From: Sphingopyxis indica
Lineage (GTDB): Bacteria; Pseudomonadota; Alphaproteobacteria; Sphingomonadales; Sphingomonadaceae
Direction of reading: 5' to 3'
Assembly: GCF_900188185.1 (NCBI RefSeq)
Contig: NZ_FZPA01000002.1
Coordinates: 1 to 64,000 of the forward strand
DNA length: 64,000 nt
A program made the position numbers and the translations under genes. Positions within the stretch are counted from its first letter, which is position 1. Each line of letters begins with the position of its first letter. The notes beneath the pieces were generated by a model, which had not been told where the DNA came from, did no database searches, and worked only from the letters and a program-made list of their open reading frames with translations. This document shows, in pieces, positions 39,186-48,986 of the stretch.

Positions 39186-40458
39186 CCTTCGCGGTCAGAT
39201 GTTCGGCGCGGCCGTAGCGGCCCGCGACATCGCCCTTCATCCAGTCGCCGAGCAGCTTCAGATAGCCGTCGGTGATGCGCGTGATATGCCGCTCGCCACC
39301 CGCATCGGTGGTGAATTCGACCATGCCATGGTCGGTCTGGGGGAAGAGATAGACGTCCACTGGCCGCCCCGCGGCGGCAAGATCGGTCAGCGCGCCGCGC
39401 GTCGTCTCGATCGGCGCTTCGCGGTCCTCACCGGCGAGCACCCACAGCAGCGGGCTCTCCAGCTTTTTCAAGGCCGCGACCGCGTCATAGTCCCAGATCA
39501 GCTCCAGATTGTCGAAGCGCGCGCGGCCGATGCGCCGCAGCGTCGCATCGTCCATCCGCATCATCGCGCCGCTATATTCGCCCTCGATCGCCTTCGCCCA
39601 TGGCTGGCCGGCGAGCGCCGCGCGCGCCGCGTCGAGCTCGGCATAGCCTTCGGTGAAATTCGACAGCAGCAGCTTTGCCGTCGCCTGCGACAGCCGGTTG
39701 ACCTTTGCCTCGGCATCGGCGCCGAGCCCCGCGGCGCGAACCTCCGACACCAGCTGCTCGCGATCTTCCTCGATCGGCGAGGCGACGAGCCCGAAACCGA
39801 CCGCAACGAAATCGGCGGGCGTCAAGGTCGCGGCGAGCGGGGCGACCCAGCCGCCCTGGCTGCCGCCAAAGAAGCCCGCGCGCCCGAACCGGCCCTGCGC
39901 CATCGTCCGCGCCTGCCCGAGCGCCGCCGCGGCATCGCTCGCCAGCAGCTCGAAATTCTGCGTATATTCGCCCTCCGACGATCCGGTTCCGCGCTTGTCA
40001 TAAACGAAGACCGCCAGCCCCTGCGCCGCCATCGCATAGCCATAGATGCCCCCGATCGGCGAGCTTCGCTCCGACCCGTGCACCATCACGACCAGCGGCC
40101 GCTTCGGACCGGCATCGACGGGCTCGATGAGCACGCCGGCCAGTTCGGTGCCCGCGCTGTCGAAGGTCGCGGGAGTTTCGCGAAAGGCGATCCGCGTCCA
40201 TTGTTTTGCCGCCGTGCCCTCACCGACCCGCATTCCCTCGCCGGTGCAATGGACCGGCGAGTCGGCGTCGCCCGTAGCGCCGCGCCGCCCGTCGCGGAAC
40301 AGGTAGCGTAGCCCGCCGCCCGGGTTCAGCGTCGATTTGGCGAGCGCGACGAAATCGCCATCGGAACCGCGATAGGCGCCGGCCTGACAGGCCTCCTCGG
40401 CAAATGCGGGGTGCGCGGTGGCCGCGAACAGTGCGAGCGCGAGTAATTTCCTTATCAT
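39172..40458 (-). CDS. Exported alpha/beta hydrolase
   Basis: This 428-residue protein has a signal peptide ending AHPAFA (about residue 20), then an N-terminal region of about 90 residues. The alpha/beta-hydrolase domain follows: [11 protein letters not shown] as oxyanion region, FFGGSQGGW with nucleophile S200, LAGEDREAP with the acid Asp and QTDHGM with the His. It is most like dienelactone-hydrolase/prolyl-oligopeptidase relatives; the substrate is unknown. It overlaps the end of murA by 14 bp tail-to-tail. Confidence 0.85.
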   Translation of the reverse strand: MIRKLLALALFAATAHPAFAEEACQAGAYRGSDGDFVALAKSTLNPGGGLRYLFRDGRRGATGDADSPVHCTGEGMRVGEGTAAKQWTRIAFRETPATFDSAGTELAGVLIEPVDAGPKRPLVVMVHGSERSSPIGGIYGYAMAAQGLAVFVYDKRGTGSSEGEYTQNFELLASDAAAALGQARTMAQGRFGRAGFFGGSQGGWVAPLAATLTPADFVAVGFGLVASPIEEDREQLVSEVRAAGLGADAEAKVNRLSQATAKLLLSNFTEGYAELDAARAALAGQPWAKAIEGEYSGAMMRMDDATLRRIGRARFDNLELIWDYDAVAALKKLESPLLWVLAGEDREAPIETTRGALTDLAAAGRPVDVYLFPQTDHGMVEFTTDAGGERHITRITDGYLKLLGDWMKGDVAGRYGRAEHLTAKVSPR

Positions 40459-40504
40459 ATCTGTGACTTGAGCCTCTTCCTTGAACCAGGCAAAGGCCGT
40501 TCGA

Positions 40505-41464
40505 TCAACCGTCGGATTCGACCGGCAAAGAGACCATATTGCCGCTGACCGACGGCTTCTCGGGCCGCTTCGCCACCGCTATCACCAGTCCGACGAGCGC
40601 CACCGCGCCGCCCGCGATCGACAGCGGCGCCCAATGATAGCCCTCGAAGACGGTCGAAAAGCCCATTGCGATGATCGGGATGAGCACGCTCGACCACGCC
40701 GCCTGCCCCGGCCCGACCGCGCGGATCACCCCGAAATAGAGCGGGAAGGTCACCGCGCTTGCGACAACACCCAGATAGAGCACGCCGCCGAGGTAGGAAA
40801 AGCGCGTCTCGATCACCGGCGGCCCGGTGGTGATCCACGCGAAGAGCGCATCGCCGAGCGTGCCGAACAGCATCGCCCACGCGATCATCACGATCATCGA
40901 CTGCGCCCGCGCGAAGGCGGTGCCCTGCATGATATTGGCGGTCGACGCGCAGAGGACGCCGGTCAGCGTCAGCGCGGTGCCCGCGACGACCGCCGCCGGA
41001 CCGAGTGCCGCGGCGCGATATTCGTGGACGATCATCAGCGCGACGCCAACGATCGCGATCCCCGCCCCGAGCAGGAAGCGCCCGGCGAGCGGCGTCTTGA
41101 GCATGGCCCGCCCGAGCAGCGTATTGGGCACGATCAGCAGCGCGAACAACACCGCGACGAGCCCCGAGGTGATATGCTGCTCGGCGCGATAGACGAAGTT
41201 GAAGTTGAGCGCGAACTGCGCAAGGCCGAGCACCGCGGCAAAGGCAAGCGCGCGCGGTCCGGGCCACAGCCGTTCGCGGCGCAGCAATGCAAAAACGAAC
41301 ATTGCGGCCGCCGCGACGCCGAAGCGATAGGCGACCGACCAGCTCGGCGGCACGATGCCGAGCTGCCCCTTGATGACGATCCACGTCGATCCCCAGATCA
41401 GGGTGACGAGTGCGAAGGGAAGGAAGACGCGCGGGCTGAGCAGCGTCGGCGGCGTCTCGCTCAT
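40505..41464 (-). CDS. EamA-family (DMT superfamily) transporter
   Basis: This 319-residue protein has about ten hydrophobic segments arranged as two EamA repeats. It begins PFALVTLIWGSTWIVIKGQL, with the usual WGS motif in the first helix; the second repeat opens near residue 165. The substrate is unknown; relatives export amino acids or metabolites. Its start overlaps the stop of the threonine aldolase gene (ATGA), so amino acid export is a reasonable guess from context. Confidence 0.88.
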   Translation of the reverse strand: MSETPPTLLSPRVFLPFALVTLIWGSTWIVIKGQLGIVPPSWSVAYRFGVAAAAMFVFALLRRERLWPGPRALAFAAVLGLAQFALNFNFVYRAEQHITSGLVAVLFALLIVPNTLLGRAMLKTPLAGRFLLGAGIAIVGVALMIVHEYRAAALGPAAVVAGTALTLTGVLCASTANIMQGTAFARAQSMIVMIAWAMLFGTLGDALFAWITTGPPVIETRFSYLGGVLYLGVVASAVTFPLYFGVIRAVGPGQAAWSSVLIPIIAMGFSTVFEGYHWAPLSIAGGAVALVGLVIAVAKRPEKPSVSGNMVSLPVESDG

Positions 41465-42471
41465 AGCGCCGCGATCGCCGCGGCGAACGGCCCCACGGCG
41501 GCGGCGTCCTGATCCCAGCTGACCACCAGGCGAGCCGCGCCCTCGCCCCAGTCATAGAAATCGAAGCCGGCCGCGCGCAACCGTGCGGCTTCGTCGGCGG
41601 TCAGGCGCACGAACAGCTCGTTCGCCTCGACCGGATACATCAGCCGTCCCTCGCACGCGCGCGCGAGTTCGGCAGCCCCCGCGTTCGCCGCGCGCGCATT
41701 GGCGAGCCACAGATCGTCCTTCAGCATCGCGCGAATCTGCGCGGCGACGAAGCGCCCCTTGCTGAGCAGATGCCCGCCGCGTTTCTTGAGCTCGCGCACC
41801 CCCGAACCGCCGCTGCCGCCGAAAAAGACGATCGCTTCGGCCATCATCGCGCCATTCTTGGTAAAGCCGAACGACAGCGCATCGACCCCGGCGCGCCAGG
41901 TCACGTCAGCGGGCGCGCACCCCTGAAAGGCGACGGCATTGGCGAAGCGCGCGCCGTCCATGTGCAGCTTCAGCCCTTCGGCCTTCGCCACCTCGCTGAT
42001 CGCGCCGATCTCCTCGGGGTGCCACGACAGCCCATATTCGGTCGCGTTGGTGATGCTGATCGCCGCGGGTTGCACCTGATGCACATCCTTGCGGATGCCC
42101 GCGAGCCGCGTCTTCAGCGCCGCCGCGTCGATCTTTGCACCGCGCCCCGGCAGCGGCATCAGCTTGGCGCCCCCCGAATAGAAGCTCGGCGCGCCGCATT
42201 CGTCGACCTCGATATGCGCTTCCTCATAGCAGAGGATGCCCTGCCACGGCCGCACGAAATGCGCGAGGATGATGCTGTTCGCCGCGGTCCCGGTCGGGAT
42301 CCACACGACCTCGCATGGCGTTTCGAACAGGTCCGAAAAAGCGCCGTCGAGCGACCGGCTGAGCCCGTCGCCGTCATAGGCGGTATCGACGTGATTGGCC
42401 GCGGCCAGTGCGTCCATCACCGCGGGGTGAACGGCAGCGGCGTTGTCGGAAAAGAAGCGGGTGGCAGTCAT
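41461..42471 (-). CDS. Low-specificity threonine aldolase-type PLP enzyme
   Basis: This 336-residue fold-type-I PLP enzyme matches the threonine aldolase/beta-eliminating lyase family. It has FFSDNAAAVHPAVMDAL at the N-terminus, TGTAANSIIL, EEAHIEVDECGAP, the PLP-contacting LHMDGARFANA and the PLP lysine K205 in SFGFTKNGAM. It would split threonine or related beta-hydroxy amino acids into glycine and an aldehyde. It is followed with a 4-bp overlap by the EamA transporter. Confidence 0.9.
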   Translation of the reverse strand: MTATRFFSDNAAAVHPAVMDALAAANHVDTAYDGDGLSRSLDGAFSDLFETPCEVVWIPTGTAANSIILAHFVRPWQGILCYEEAHIEVDECGAPSFYSGGAKLMPLPGRGAKIDAAALKTRLAGIRKDVHQVQPAAISITNATEYGLSWHPEEIGAISEVAKAEGLKLHMDGARFANAVAFQGCAPADVTWRAGVDALSFGFTKNGAMMAEAIVFFGGSGGSGVRELKKRGGHLLSKGRFVAAQIRAMLKDDLWLANARAANAGAAELARACEGRLMYPVEANELFVRLTADEAARLRAAGFDFYDWGEGAARLVVSWDQDAAAVGPFAAAIAAL

Positions 42472-42538
42472 CGGCCGCCCTTAGCGCAGGTCGCGGGGCC
42501 GCGCTAATCCTTCATTGCATTTTTGGGAACGGCCGCGC

Positions 42539-42721
42539 TCAACGCGCAACGCGATAGATCCGGTCACCCCGCGACCGCGAGCGGCGAACAAAATAGCTGC
42601 CCGGCAGCAACAATCGCGTATGCACCCCCTGTCGATTCATCAGCTTGCCGATACGTGGGAAAATCAACGAACAGGGTTGCCAATCATATTCATCAAGACC
42701 GGCATTCGAAGGCTCGTCCAT
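42539..42721 (-). CDS. Possible small ORF in AT-richer gap (60 aa)
   Basis: An ATG at 42721 opens a 60-residue basic frame (MDEPSNAGLDEYDW, then LLLPGSYFVRRSRSRGDRIY) with only a weak GGGA upstream. The same frame is open from a TTG at 42868. I recognise no family and the codon pattern is not decisive. The whole 446-bp gap 42472-42917 is richer in A and T than its surroundings. It contains no repeat of the kinds seen elsewhere, apart from the argG terminator hairpin. Confidence 0.2.
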   Translation of the reverse strand: MDEPSNAGLDEYDWQPCSLIFPRIGKLMNRQGVHTRLLLPGSYFVRRSRSRGDRIYRVAR

Positions 42722-42893
42722 GCGTACTATCCCGCTTGGCCGCCGCCCTGCGAGCGACGGGTTCCGTTGGCACATCTCGACCCTGTTGCGGCCAGTCCGG
42801 TAGCAAATTTTCCGATTCGCGTCACGCGCCAAATCGCGATGATTCCAGAGCGGAACCTCTATATTCAATATCTTGTCTTGCTCGGCGTCACGA

Positions 42894-42911
42894 GGCCGGG
42901 TGTCCCCGGCC
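42894..42911 (-). terminator. Hairpin after argG
   Basis: GGCCGGG-TGTC-CCCGGCC is a perfect 7-bp stem with a 4-base loop starting 7 bp after the argG stop. There is no T-run after it, so termination would be weak or factor-assisted. Confidence 0.5.
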
Positions 42912-42917
42912 GAACGA

Positions 42918-44135
42918 TCACCGGTCGCGCCGGGCGAGCAGTTTCAGGCGCAGCGCGTTCAATTTGATGAAGCCCGCGGCGTCCTTCTGGTCATAGGCGC
43001 CGGCGTCGTCCTCGAAGGTCACATGGCGTTCGCTGTAGAGGCTGAACGGCGACTTGCGGCCGACGACGCCGGCATTGCCCTTGTAGAGCTTGAGCCGCAC
43101 GGTGCCGCTGACCTTTTCCTGACTATGGTCGATCGCGGCCTGGAGCATCTCGCGCTCGGGCGCGAACCAGAATCCATTGTAGATGAGCTCGGCATATTTG
43201 GGCATCAGCTCGTCCTTCAGATGCGCCGCGCCGCGGTCGAGCGTGATGCTTTCGATGCCGCGATGCGCGCGCGCATAGATTTCGCCGCCCGGCGTTTCAT
43301 ACATGCCGCGCGACTTCATGCCGACGAAGCGGTTCTCGACGAGGTCGAGGCGGCCGATGCCATGCTTGCGGCCGAGGTCGTTCAAGGCCGCGAGCAGCGT
43401 CGCGGGCGACATCGCCTGCCCGTTCAGCGCGACGCCGTCGCCTTTTTCGAAGTCGATCGTGATATATTCGGGCGCGTCGGGTGCGTCCTCGGGATTCACC
43501 GTGCGCGAATAGACATAGTCGGGGGTTTCTTCCCACGGATCTTCGAGCACCTTACCCTCGGACGAGGTGTGGAGCAGGTTCGCGTCGGTCGAAAAGGGGC
43601 TTTCGCCGCGCTTGTCCTTCGGCACCGGAATCTGGTTCTTCTCGGCAAAGTCGATCAGCGCGGTGCGGCTCGTCAAATCCCATTCGCGCCACGGCGCGAT
43701 CACCTTGATGTCGGGATCGAGCGCATAGCAGGACAGCTCGAAGCGCACCTGATCATTGCCCTTGCCCGTCGCGCCGTGGGCGACCGCGTCGGCGCCCGTC
43801 GCGTGGGCGATCTCGACCAGCCGCTTCGAGATCAGCGGGCGCGCGATCGAGGTGCCGAGCAGATAATCGCCCTCGTAGCGGGCATTGGCGCGCATCATCG
43901 GGAAGACGAAATCGCGCACGAATTCCTCGCGCAGATCGTCGATGAAGATATGATTCGGCGCAATGCCCATCAGCTCGGCCTTGGCGCGCGCCGGCTCAAG
44001 CTCCTCGCCCTGCCCCAGATCGGCGGTGAAGGTCACCACCTCGCAGCCATAGGTCACCTGCAACCATTTCAGGATCACGCTGGTGTCGAGACCGCCCGAA
44101 TAGGCGAGGACGACGCGCTTGATGGACTCGGACAT
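42918..44135 (-). CDS. argG: Argininosuccinate synthase
   Basis: ArgG joins citrulline and aspartate with ATP in arginine synthesis. The 405-residue protein has the PP-loop [10 protein letters not shown] (about 10-19), the [11 protein letters not shown] block, [17 protein letters not shown] and YYEIPGG-type downstream sequence. It is of normal length. The start at 44135 gives [15 protein letters not shown]. argH is not adjacent. A short hairpin follows the stop. Confidence 0.97.
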   Translation of the reverse strand: MSESIKRVVLAYSGGLDTSVILKWLQVTYGCEVVTFTADLGQGEELEPARAKAELMGIAPNHIFIDDLREEFVRDFVFPMMRANARYEGDYLLGTSIARPLISKRLVEIAHATGADAVAHGATGKGNDQVRFELSCYALDPDIKVIAPWREWDLTSRTALIDFAEKNQIPVPKDKRGESPFSTDANLLHTSSEGKVLEDPWEETPDYVYSRTVNPEDAPDAPEYITIDFEKGDGVALNGQAMSPATLLAALNDLGRKHGIGRLDLVENRFVGMKSRGMYETPGGEIYARAHRGIESITLDRGAAHLKDELMPKYAELIYNGFWFAPEREMLQAAIDHSQEKVSGTVRLKLYKGNAGVVGRKSPFSLYSERHVTFEDDAGAYDQKDAAGFIKLNALRLKLLARRDR

Positions 44136-44244
44136 GGCGGGGACCCTTGGCTGGTGTGAACGCGGGCGCGGCTAGCAGGGCGCCACGCGCCGCGCAATGG
44201 CAATCACGGCTGGGTGCCAAGCCTGACGCGCCGAAAGAAAGCGG

Positions 44245-45480
44245 CTAGAGATACGCTGCCTCCGCCGCCGCCATATAATCGCGCGTCAGCGGCAGCGCGT
44301 GGCGGCTGCGCGCGAACTGGATCTGGTAATTGCCCATGCCGCCGCTTTCGAACGCCGCGGTCGCGCCCGCCAGATAGAAGGTCCACATGCGGAAAAAGCG
44401 ATCGCCCATCATCGCGACGATCTCGTCCCGGTGCGCGAGCGTGCGTGCATACCATTGGCGCAGCGTGAAGGCGTAGTGCAGGCGGAGCGTTTCGACGTCG
44501 GTGACGATCAGCCGGCTCTTCTCGCTCGCCGCCAACGTCTCGCTGAGCGCCGGGATATAGCCGCCGGGGAAGATATATTTGCGGGTGAAGGCGTCGGTCG
44601 ATCCGGGGCGGCCGAAGCGGCCGATCGTGTGGAGCAGCATCACCCCTTCGGCGGTCATCAGATTGGCAGAGGCGCGAAAGAAGGTGTCGAAATTATGCGC
44701 ACCCACATGCTCGAACATGCCGACCGAGACGATGCGGTCGAAGCGCCCGGCCTCGCGCTCCGCAAGGTCGCGATAGTCGATCAGCTCGAATGTGACGCGG
44801 CCCGCAACCCCCGCCGCGGCGGCGCGTTCCCTGGCGAGCGCGAGCTGTTCTTCGGACAGGGTGATGCCGAGCACCTCGACGTCGGCGAGCTTGGCGAGCG
44901 TGATCGCCATCCCGCCCCAGCCGCAGCCGATGTCGAGCACGCGCTGTCCCGGCGCGAGCGCCAGCTTCGCCGCGATATGCGCCTTCTTCGCCTCCTGCGC
45001 CTCCTCGAGCGTCATGTCCTCGCGCGGCCAATAGGCGCAGCTATATTGCATATCCGCGTCGAGGAAGAGGCGGTAGAGATCGTTGCCGATGTCATAATGG
45101 TGCGCCACGTTCGCGCGCGAGCGGCTGCGGCGGTTGATCGAATTGATCCGCGTCTTGATCCAGTCCATCGCCTCGCCCACCGGACCGCGGTCCTTGAGCT
45201 TGCTGCCGCGATCCCATGGCGTATTGGCGCGCAGCAACTGGATCAGCTCCATGATGTCGCCCTGTTCGATCGCCATCTCGCCGTCCATGAAAGCCTCGGC
45301 AGCGCCGAGGCGCGGGTCGAGGACGATCCGGCGCATCCCCTTCCGGCTCGCGAAACGCACCGTCACGTCGGGGAAACCGGCGGCGGGCGTCCCGAAGACT
45401 TCGCGCGATCCGTCGGGGGCGATGACGGTCAACTGGCCCTGGCGGATGACGCGCGAAAGGAAGGGGCGGAGAATGGACAT
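44245..45480 (-). CDS. cfa: Cyclopropane-fatty-acyl-phospholipid synthase family methyltransferase
   Basis: This 411-residue enzyme transfers a methylene from SAM to unsaturated phospholipid acyl chains. It has the N-terminal lipid-binding-like part, the approach motif NVAHHYDIGNDLYRLFLD, the SAM loop VLDIGCGWGGMAI and the conserved SVGMFEHVGAHNFDTFF with its acidic residue. FIFPGG-type YIFPGGYIP follows. The ATG at 45480 (MSILRPFL) is preferred over one 15 bp upstream. It is downstream of, and possibly co-transcribed with, the molybdopterin protein. Confidence 0.92.
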   Translation of the reverse strand: MSILRPFLSRVIRQGQLTVIAPDGSREVFGTPAAGFPDVTVRFASRKGMRRIVLDPRLGAAEAFMDGEMAIEQGDIMELIQLLRANTPWDRGSKLKDRGPVGEAMDWIKTRINSINRRSRSRANVAHHYDIGNDLYRLFLDADMQYSCAYWPREDMTLEEAQEAKKAHIAAKLALAPGQRVLDIGCGWGGMAITLAKLADVEVLGITLSEEQLALARERAAAAGVAGRVTFELIDYRDLAEREAGRFDRIVSVGMFEHVGAHNFDTFFRASANLMTAEGVMLLHTIGRFGRPGSTDAFTRKYIFPGGYIPALSETLAASEKSRLIVTDVETLRLHYAFTLRQWYARTLAHRDEIVAMMGDRFFRMWTFYLAGATAAFESGGMGNYQIQFARSRHALPLTRDYMAAAEAAYL

Positions 45481-45510
45481 AGGCGATCTTTCCAATCGTG
45501 AAAGTTGGAG

Positions 45511-46290
45511 TCAGATACCAGCATACCATTCATAGTCCACGCGATCTTCCCAGTAACCCCCCTTGCCCGCGCCGATCCGGTCGAGGCTTGCGACCGCCTC
45601 GATCGCGGTCAGATATTTGGCGTGCTTGTAGCCGAGCTGGCGCTCGATCCGCAGGCGCAGCGGCGCGCCGTTGGCGATCGGCAGCACCTTACCATTGAGC
45701 GCCCAGGCGAGGATCGTCTGCGGATGCAGCGCATCGACCCTGTCGCAGCTTTCGTAATAATCGGCGTCGCCGATCCGGTCGGCGCAGCGAAAGACGATAT
45801 AGCGCGCGCCGTCGCGAAGCCCCGCCGCCGCAAGCACGCGGTGCAGCGGCACGCCCGTCCACTCGCCGATCGCGCTCCAGCCCTCGACGCAGTCGTGGCG
45901 CGTGATCTGGGTGCGCTGCGGCATCGCGCGGATGTCGGCCATCGACAGCGACAAGGGCCGCGCGACCAGCCCCGTCACCTTCAGGCGCCAGTCGGCGAAG
46001 CCGCGCGCGACATGCGCGGCATAGCCGGCACCCGCCGGCATCCGCGTGCCGTTCGAGCGGAATATGGGCGACAGGTCGGCGCGGGTGAATTCGCGCGCGA
46101 GGGCGTCACGGTCGGTCAGCGCGCGCTGGCTCGCGAAGTGCATCTCCTCGCCGAGCGAGAGGATCTTGCGCACCGGTTCGGCATCGTTGATCGCATCGCA
46201 GCCCGAAAGCAGCGGCAGCGCGCCCGCCGCGGCGACAAGGCCGCCGGCGCGCAGGATGAGGTCGCGGCGCGGAAGGATCAGGTCGCTCAT
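45511..46290 (-). CDS. Molybdopterin-dependent oxidoreductase, Tat-type lipoprotein
   Basis: This 259-residue protein has a sulfite-oxidase-type molybdopterin domain. The molybdenum-ligating Cys is C134 in RHDCVEGWSAIGEW. The N-terminus has an Arg pair (LPRRDLILRAGG, residues 6-17) followed by a hydrophobic run and LSGC (C31). It therefore looks like a Tat substrate that may also be lipidated. Its start overlaps the stop of the cytochrome b gene (ATGA), so the pair likely forms a periplasmic reductase or dehydrogenase with its membrane electron donor or acceptor, comparable in layout to MsrP/MsrQ. The substrate is unknown. Confidence 0.85.
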   Translation of the reverse strand: MSDLILPRRDLILRAGGLVAAAGALPLLSGCDAINDAEPVRKILSLGEEMHFASQRALTDRDALAREFTRADLSPIFRSNGTRMPAGAGYAAHVARGFADWRLKVTGLVARPLSLSMADIRAMPQRTQITRHDCVEGWSAIGEWTGVPLHRVLAAAGLRDGARYIVFRCADRIGDADYYESCDRVDALHPQTILAWALNGKVLPIANGAPLRLRIERQLGYKHAKYLTAIEAVASLDRIGAGKGGYWEDRVDYEWYAGI

Positions 46291-47126
46291 TCGGCCTCGC
46301 CCTTCGCTTTCGGCAGGCGGAACCAGCCGGTCAGCATCGACCGCACCTCGTTCACCGGCCCTGCGAGCAGCACCATCGCGATATGGACGAGGAAGAAGGC
46401 GACGAGCAGCCATGCGACGATGAAATGGATCGAGCGCGCCGATTGCCGCCCGCCGAACAGGTCGAGCAGCCACGGCGCGGTCGCGTTGAAGCCCGGCGAC
46501 ATGGTGAGCCCGGTCGCGACGATCAGCGGCAACAGGATGAAGATCACCCCGATATACGACAGCTTCTGCAGGATATTATAGCGTGCCGCCGCCTCGCCGG
46601 TCGGAAAGCGCAGCCGTGCATGATCCTTGATGTCCTGCCAGATGTGCCGCGGCGACCATTCGCCGCGCCGGACGTGCAGATCCTTGCGCAAATGCCCGCC
46701 GAACGCGCTCCACAGCATATAGAGCGTCAGCGCGATCGCGAGCACCCACGCAAAGCTCAGATGCCAGCGCCGCGCATCGGCGAGGCTGTAGCGCGTCGGG
46801 ATCGTCGCCCAGCCCGGAAAGGCCCAGGTCTGCTCCACGCCGTCCTTGTCGGTCCAGCGCCCGAGCACCCCCGTCGTCTCGACCCGCAGGCTGCCGACAC
46901 GCAGAAAACCCGTCGTCTCGGTCGCCCCGATCGCGAGCCACGCATGATCGTAATTCGCGCCATATTGCCCCCAATAGAGGCGCGGGTGCGCGTTGAAGAT
47001 CATCAGCCCGCTCATCAGCAGGACGAGCAGGGTCAGCGCGTTCGTCCAATGCCAGATGCGCGTCGGCAAGCGGTGGCGATAGACGCGCTCCGCTGACGGC
47101 ACGGTGGCAGGGGCAGCGTCGTACAT
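46287..47126 (-). CDS. Cytochrome b561/Ni-Fe hydrogenase-type membrane cytochrome b
   Basis: This 279-residue protein has four or five membrane segments with His ligands at useful places (RIWHWTNA near residue 26, ARRWHLSFAW, ARSIHFIVAW and FFLVHIAMVL). It would carry electrons between the quinone pool and the overlapping molybdopterin partner. The reading frame is open far upstream, but that part is antisense to the acyl-CoA synthetase's other frames. The ATG at 47126 gives MYDAAPATVPSAERVYRHRLP. Confidence 0.87.
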   Translation of the reverse strand: MYDAAPATVPSAERVYRHRLPTRIWHWTNALTLLVLLMSGLMIFNAHPRLYWGQYGANYDHAWLAIGATETTGFLRVGSLRVETTGVLGRWTDKDGVEQTWAFPGWATIPTRYSLADARRWHLSFAWVLAIALTLYMLWSAFGGHLRKDLHVRRGEWSPRHIWQDIKDHARLRFPTGEAAARYNILQKLSYIGVIFILLPLIVATGLTMSPGFNATAPWLLDLFGGRQSARSIHFIVAWLLVAFFLVHIAMVLLAGPVNEVRSMLTGWFRLPKAKGEAE

Positions 47127-47148
47127 TGTTTCCAGCACTCCCTCTACA

Positions 47149-47171
47149 GCCCCTCCCCTGAAGGGAAGGGG
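47149..47171. repeat. Single GGGGAGGGG-type hairpin
   Basis: GCCCCTCCCCTGAAGGGAAGGGGC is the end hairpin of the composite repeat without its core. It sits between the acyl-CoA synthetase and the cytochrome b gene. Confidence 0.7.
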
Positions 47172-47203
47172 CTTGAAGGGGTTCGGCGTCCAGCACGATC
47201 TGG

Positions 47204-48910
47204 TTACGCGGCAAGCTCCGCCGCATATTCCTCGCGATAATGATTGCGCAGGCTCACCTTGTCGATCTTTTCGCTGCCGAGCTTGGGCAGCGCCTCGCTC
47301 GCCATCCAGATTTTCGCGGGCACCTTGAACGGCGCGAGCCGCTCGCACAGAAATTCGTGCAGCATCGCCGCGTCGGCCTTGCTGCCCGGCGCCATCCACA
47401 CCACCGCGCCGACGACCTCGCCGAATCGTTCGTCGGGCAGGCCGAACACCGCGCATTCTTTCGCATCGGGATGCTCGTAGATCGCCGCCTCGACCTCCTG
47501 GCAGCTGATATTCTCGCCGCCGCGGATGATGATGTCCTTCTTCCTGTCGACGATGAACAGATAGCCGTCCTCGTCGAGGTAGCCGAGGTCGCCGGTGCGG
47601 AAATAGCCATTGTCGAAGAAGGCGGCCTTCGTCGCTTCGGGATTGTTCCAATAGCCTTCGAAATTGCAGATCGAGCGGATGCAGACCTCGCCCACCTGCC
47701 CCTGCGCGAGCGGCTTGCCCTGTTCGTCGAGGATCGCCAGGTCGACCAGTGGCTTCGACGCCGGACCGGTCGAGGTCGGCTTTTCGAGATAATTTTCGTT
47801 GATGATCCCGCAGCCGACGGCGTTGGTTTCGGTGAGGCCATAGCCGAGCAGCGGCTTGCCCTCGCCCATTTCGGTCGACAGCCGCTTCACATGCTCGGGC
47901 GGGCGCGGAGCACCGCCGCCGGCATAGCTTTTGCACGTCGACAGATCATATTTCGAGCGGTGCGGATGGACGAGGATCTCATAGCTCATCAGCGGCACGC
48001 CGACGAAATAATTGACCTGCTCGTCCTGGATCAGCCGCATCGCCTCTTCGGCATTCCATTTCGGCATCAACACCAGCTTGCGCCCGAGCGCAAAGCTCTG
48101 GAGGAACACCGGTATCTCGGCGGTGACGTGGAACAAGGGCGTGCAGATCAGTGTCGCGGGCTGGATGTCCGGCATCAGCCCGTCCTCGGTGAGCAGATGG
48201 ACGATGCTCGCGGTCTGGGTGACATAGTTGAAAATGCCCTGCACCACCGCCTGATGCCGCGAATAAGCTCCCTTCGACTGGCCGGTCGAGCCCGAGGTGA
48301 AGAGGATCGTCGCAAGGTCGTCGGGGCCGAGTTGCGGCAGCGCGGTCGCCTCGCTGCCGCCGGCGCTCGTGATCGGCGCGATCGCCTCGTCGATCGGGCG
48401 CGTGATGTCGAGCGTGACGACCTTCGCGCCATGCGCCACGCCGGCGAGCCGTTCGGCGCGCTGCGGGTCGGCGATGACCAGCTTCGCTTCGCTGTCCTCG
48501 ATCCCCGCGGCGAGTTCGCCGCCCTGCCACCAGCCGTTGAGCAGGGTGGCGCAGCCGCCCGCCATCAGGATGCCGATATAGGCGACGCACCACGCATTGG
48601 CGTTGCGCATCGCGATCCCGACGCGGTCGCCGCGCTGGACGCCATGCCCCTCGACGAGCCCCGCGGCGACCTTGCGCGCCGCGGCATAGACCTGCTTGAA
48701 GCTCAGCCGCTCATGCCCTTCGACCAGGAAGGTGGCGTCGCCATGCTGCGCACAAAAAAAGGCAACATAATCGACCAGATTCGACGGTGCATTGGTGATG
48801 AAGGGCAGCTCGCGCCCGTTCTTTTCGATGGTTCCGACCTGGATCGGCCCGCCCGGGCCGGTGATCAGTTGGTACGCGGCTTCCAGGCGCAGATCGAGCG
48901 CGGATGGCAT
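47204..48910 (-). CDS. Class I adenylate-forming acyl-CoA synthetase
   Basis: This 568-residue AMP-binding enzyme activates a carboxylic acid as acyl-AMP and then acyl-CoA. P-loop A3 reads [13 protein letters not shown]5 is [12 protein letters not shown], the A7 region is [21 protein letters not shown] and A10 holds the catalytic Lys in [11 protein letters not shown]. The chain length preference is unknown. The ATG at 48910 ([10 protein letters not shown]) is preferred over an in-frame start 30 bp upstream. It is divergent from lgt. Confidence 0.9.
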   Translation of the reverse strand: MPSALDLRLEAAYQLITGPGGPIQVGTIEKNGRELPFITNAPSNLVDYVAFFCAQHGDATFLVEGHERLSFKQVYAAARKVAAGLVEGHGVQRGDRVGIAMRNANAWCVAYIGILMAGGCATLLNGWWQGGELAAGIEDSEAKLVIADPQRAERLAGVAHGAKVVTLDITRPIDEAIAPITSAGGSEATALPQLGPDDLATILFTSGSTGQSKGAYSRHQAVVQGIFNYVTQTASIVHLLTEDGLMPDIQPATLICTPLFHVTAEIPVFLQSFALGRKLVLMPKWNAEEAMRLIQDEQVNYFVGVPLMSYEILVHPHRSKYDLSTCKSYAGGGAPRPPEHVKRLSTEMGEGKPLLGYGLTETNAVGCGIINENYLEKPTSTGPASKPLVDLAILDEQGKPLAQGQVGEVCIRSICNFEGYWNNPEATKAAFFDNGYFRTGDLGYLDEDGYLFIVDRKKDIIIRGGENISCQEVEAAIYEHPDAKECAVFGLPDERFGEVVGAVVWMAPGSKADAAMLHEFLCERLAPFKVPAKIWMASEALPKLGSEKIDKVSLRNHYREEYAAELAA

Positions 48911-48986
48911 GGAATATCTCTCCTCTTGGTCTCGCAGCACTTACCCCTTATGGGGAAGGCCTCTCCTGGGGAAGGTCCGAGACTTT

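Noticed and set aside
46287..47936. A possible fusion of acyl-CoA synthetase sequence with cytochrome b in one frame
   Set aside because: The upstream part is an out-of-frame reading of the synthetase gene. The cytochrome has a proper ATG at 47126, and the repeat hairpin lies between the two genes.
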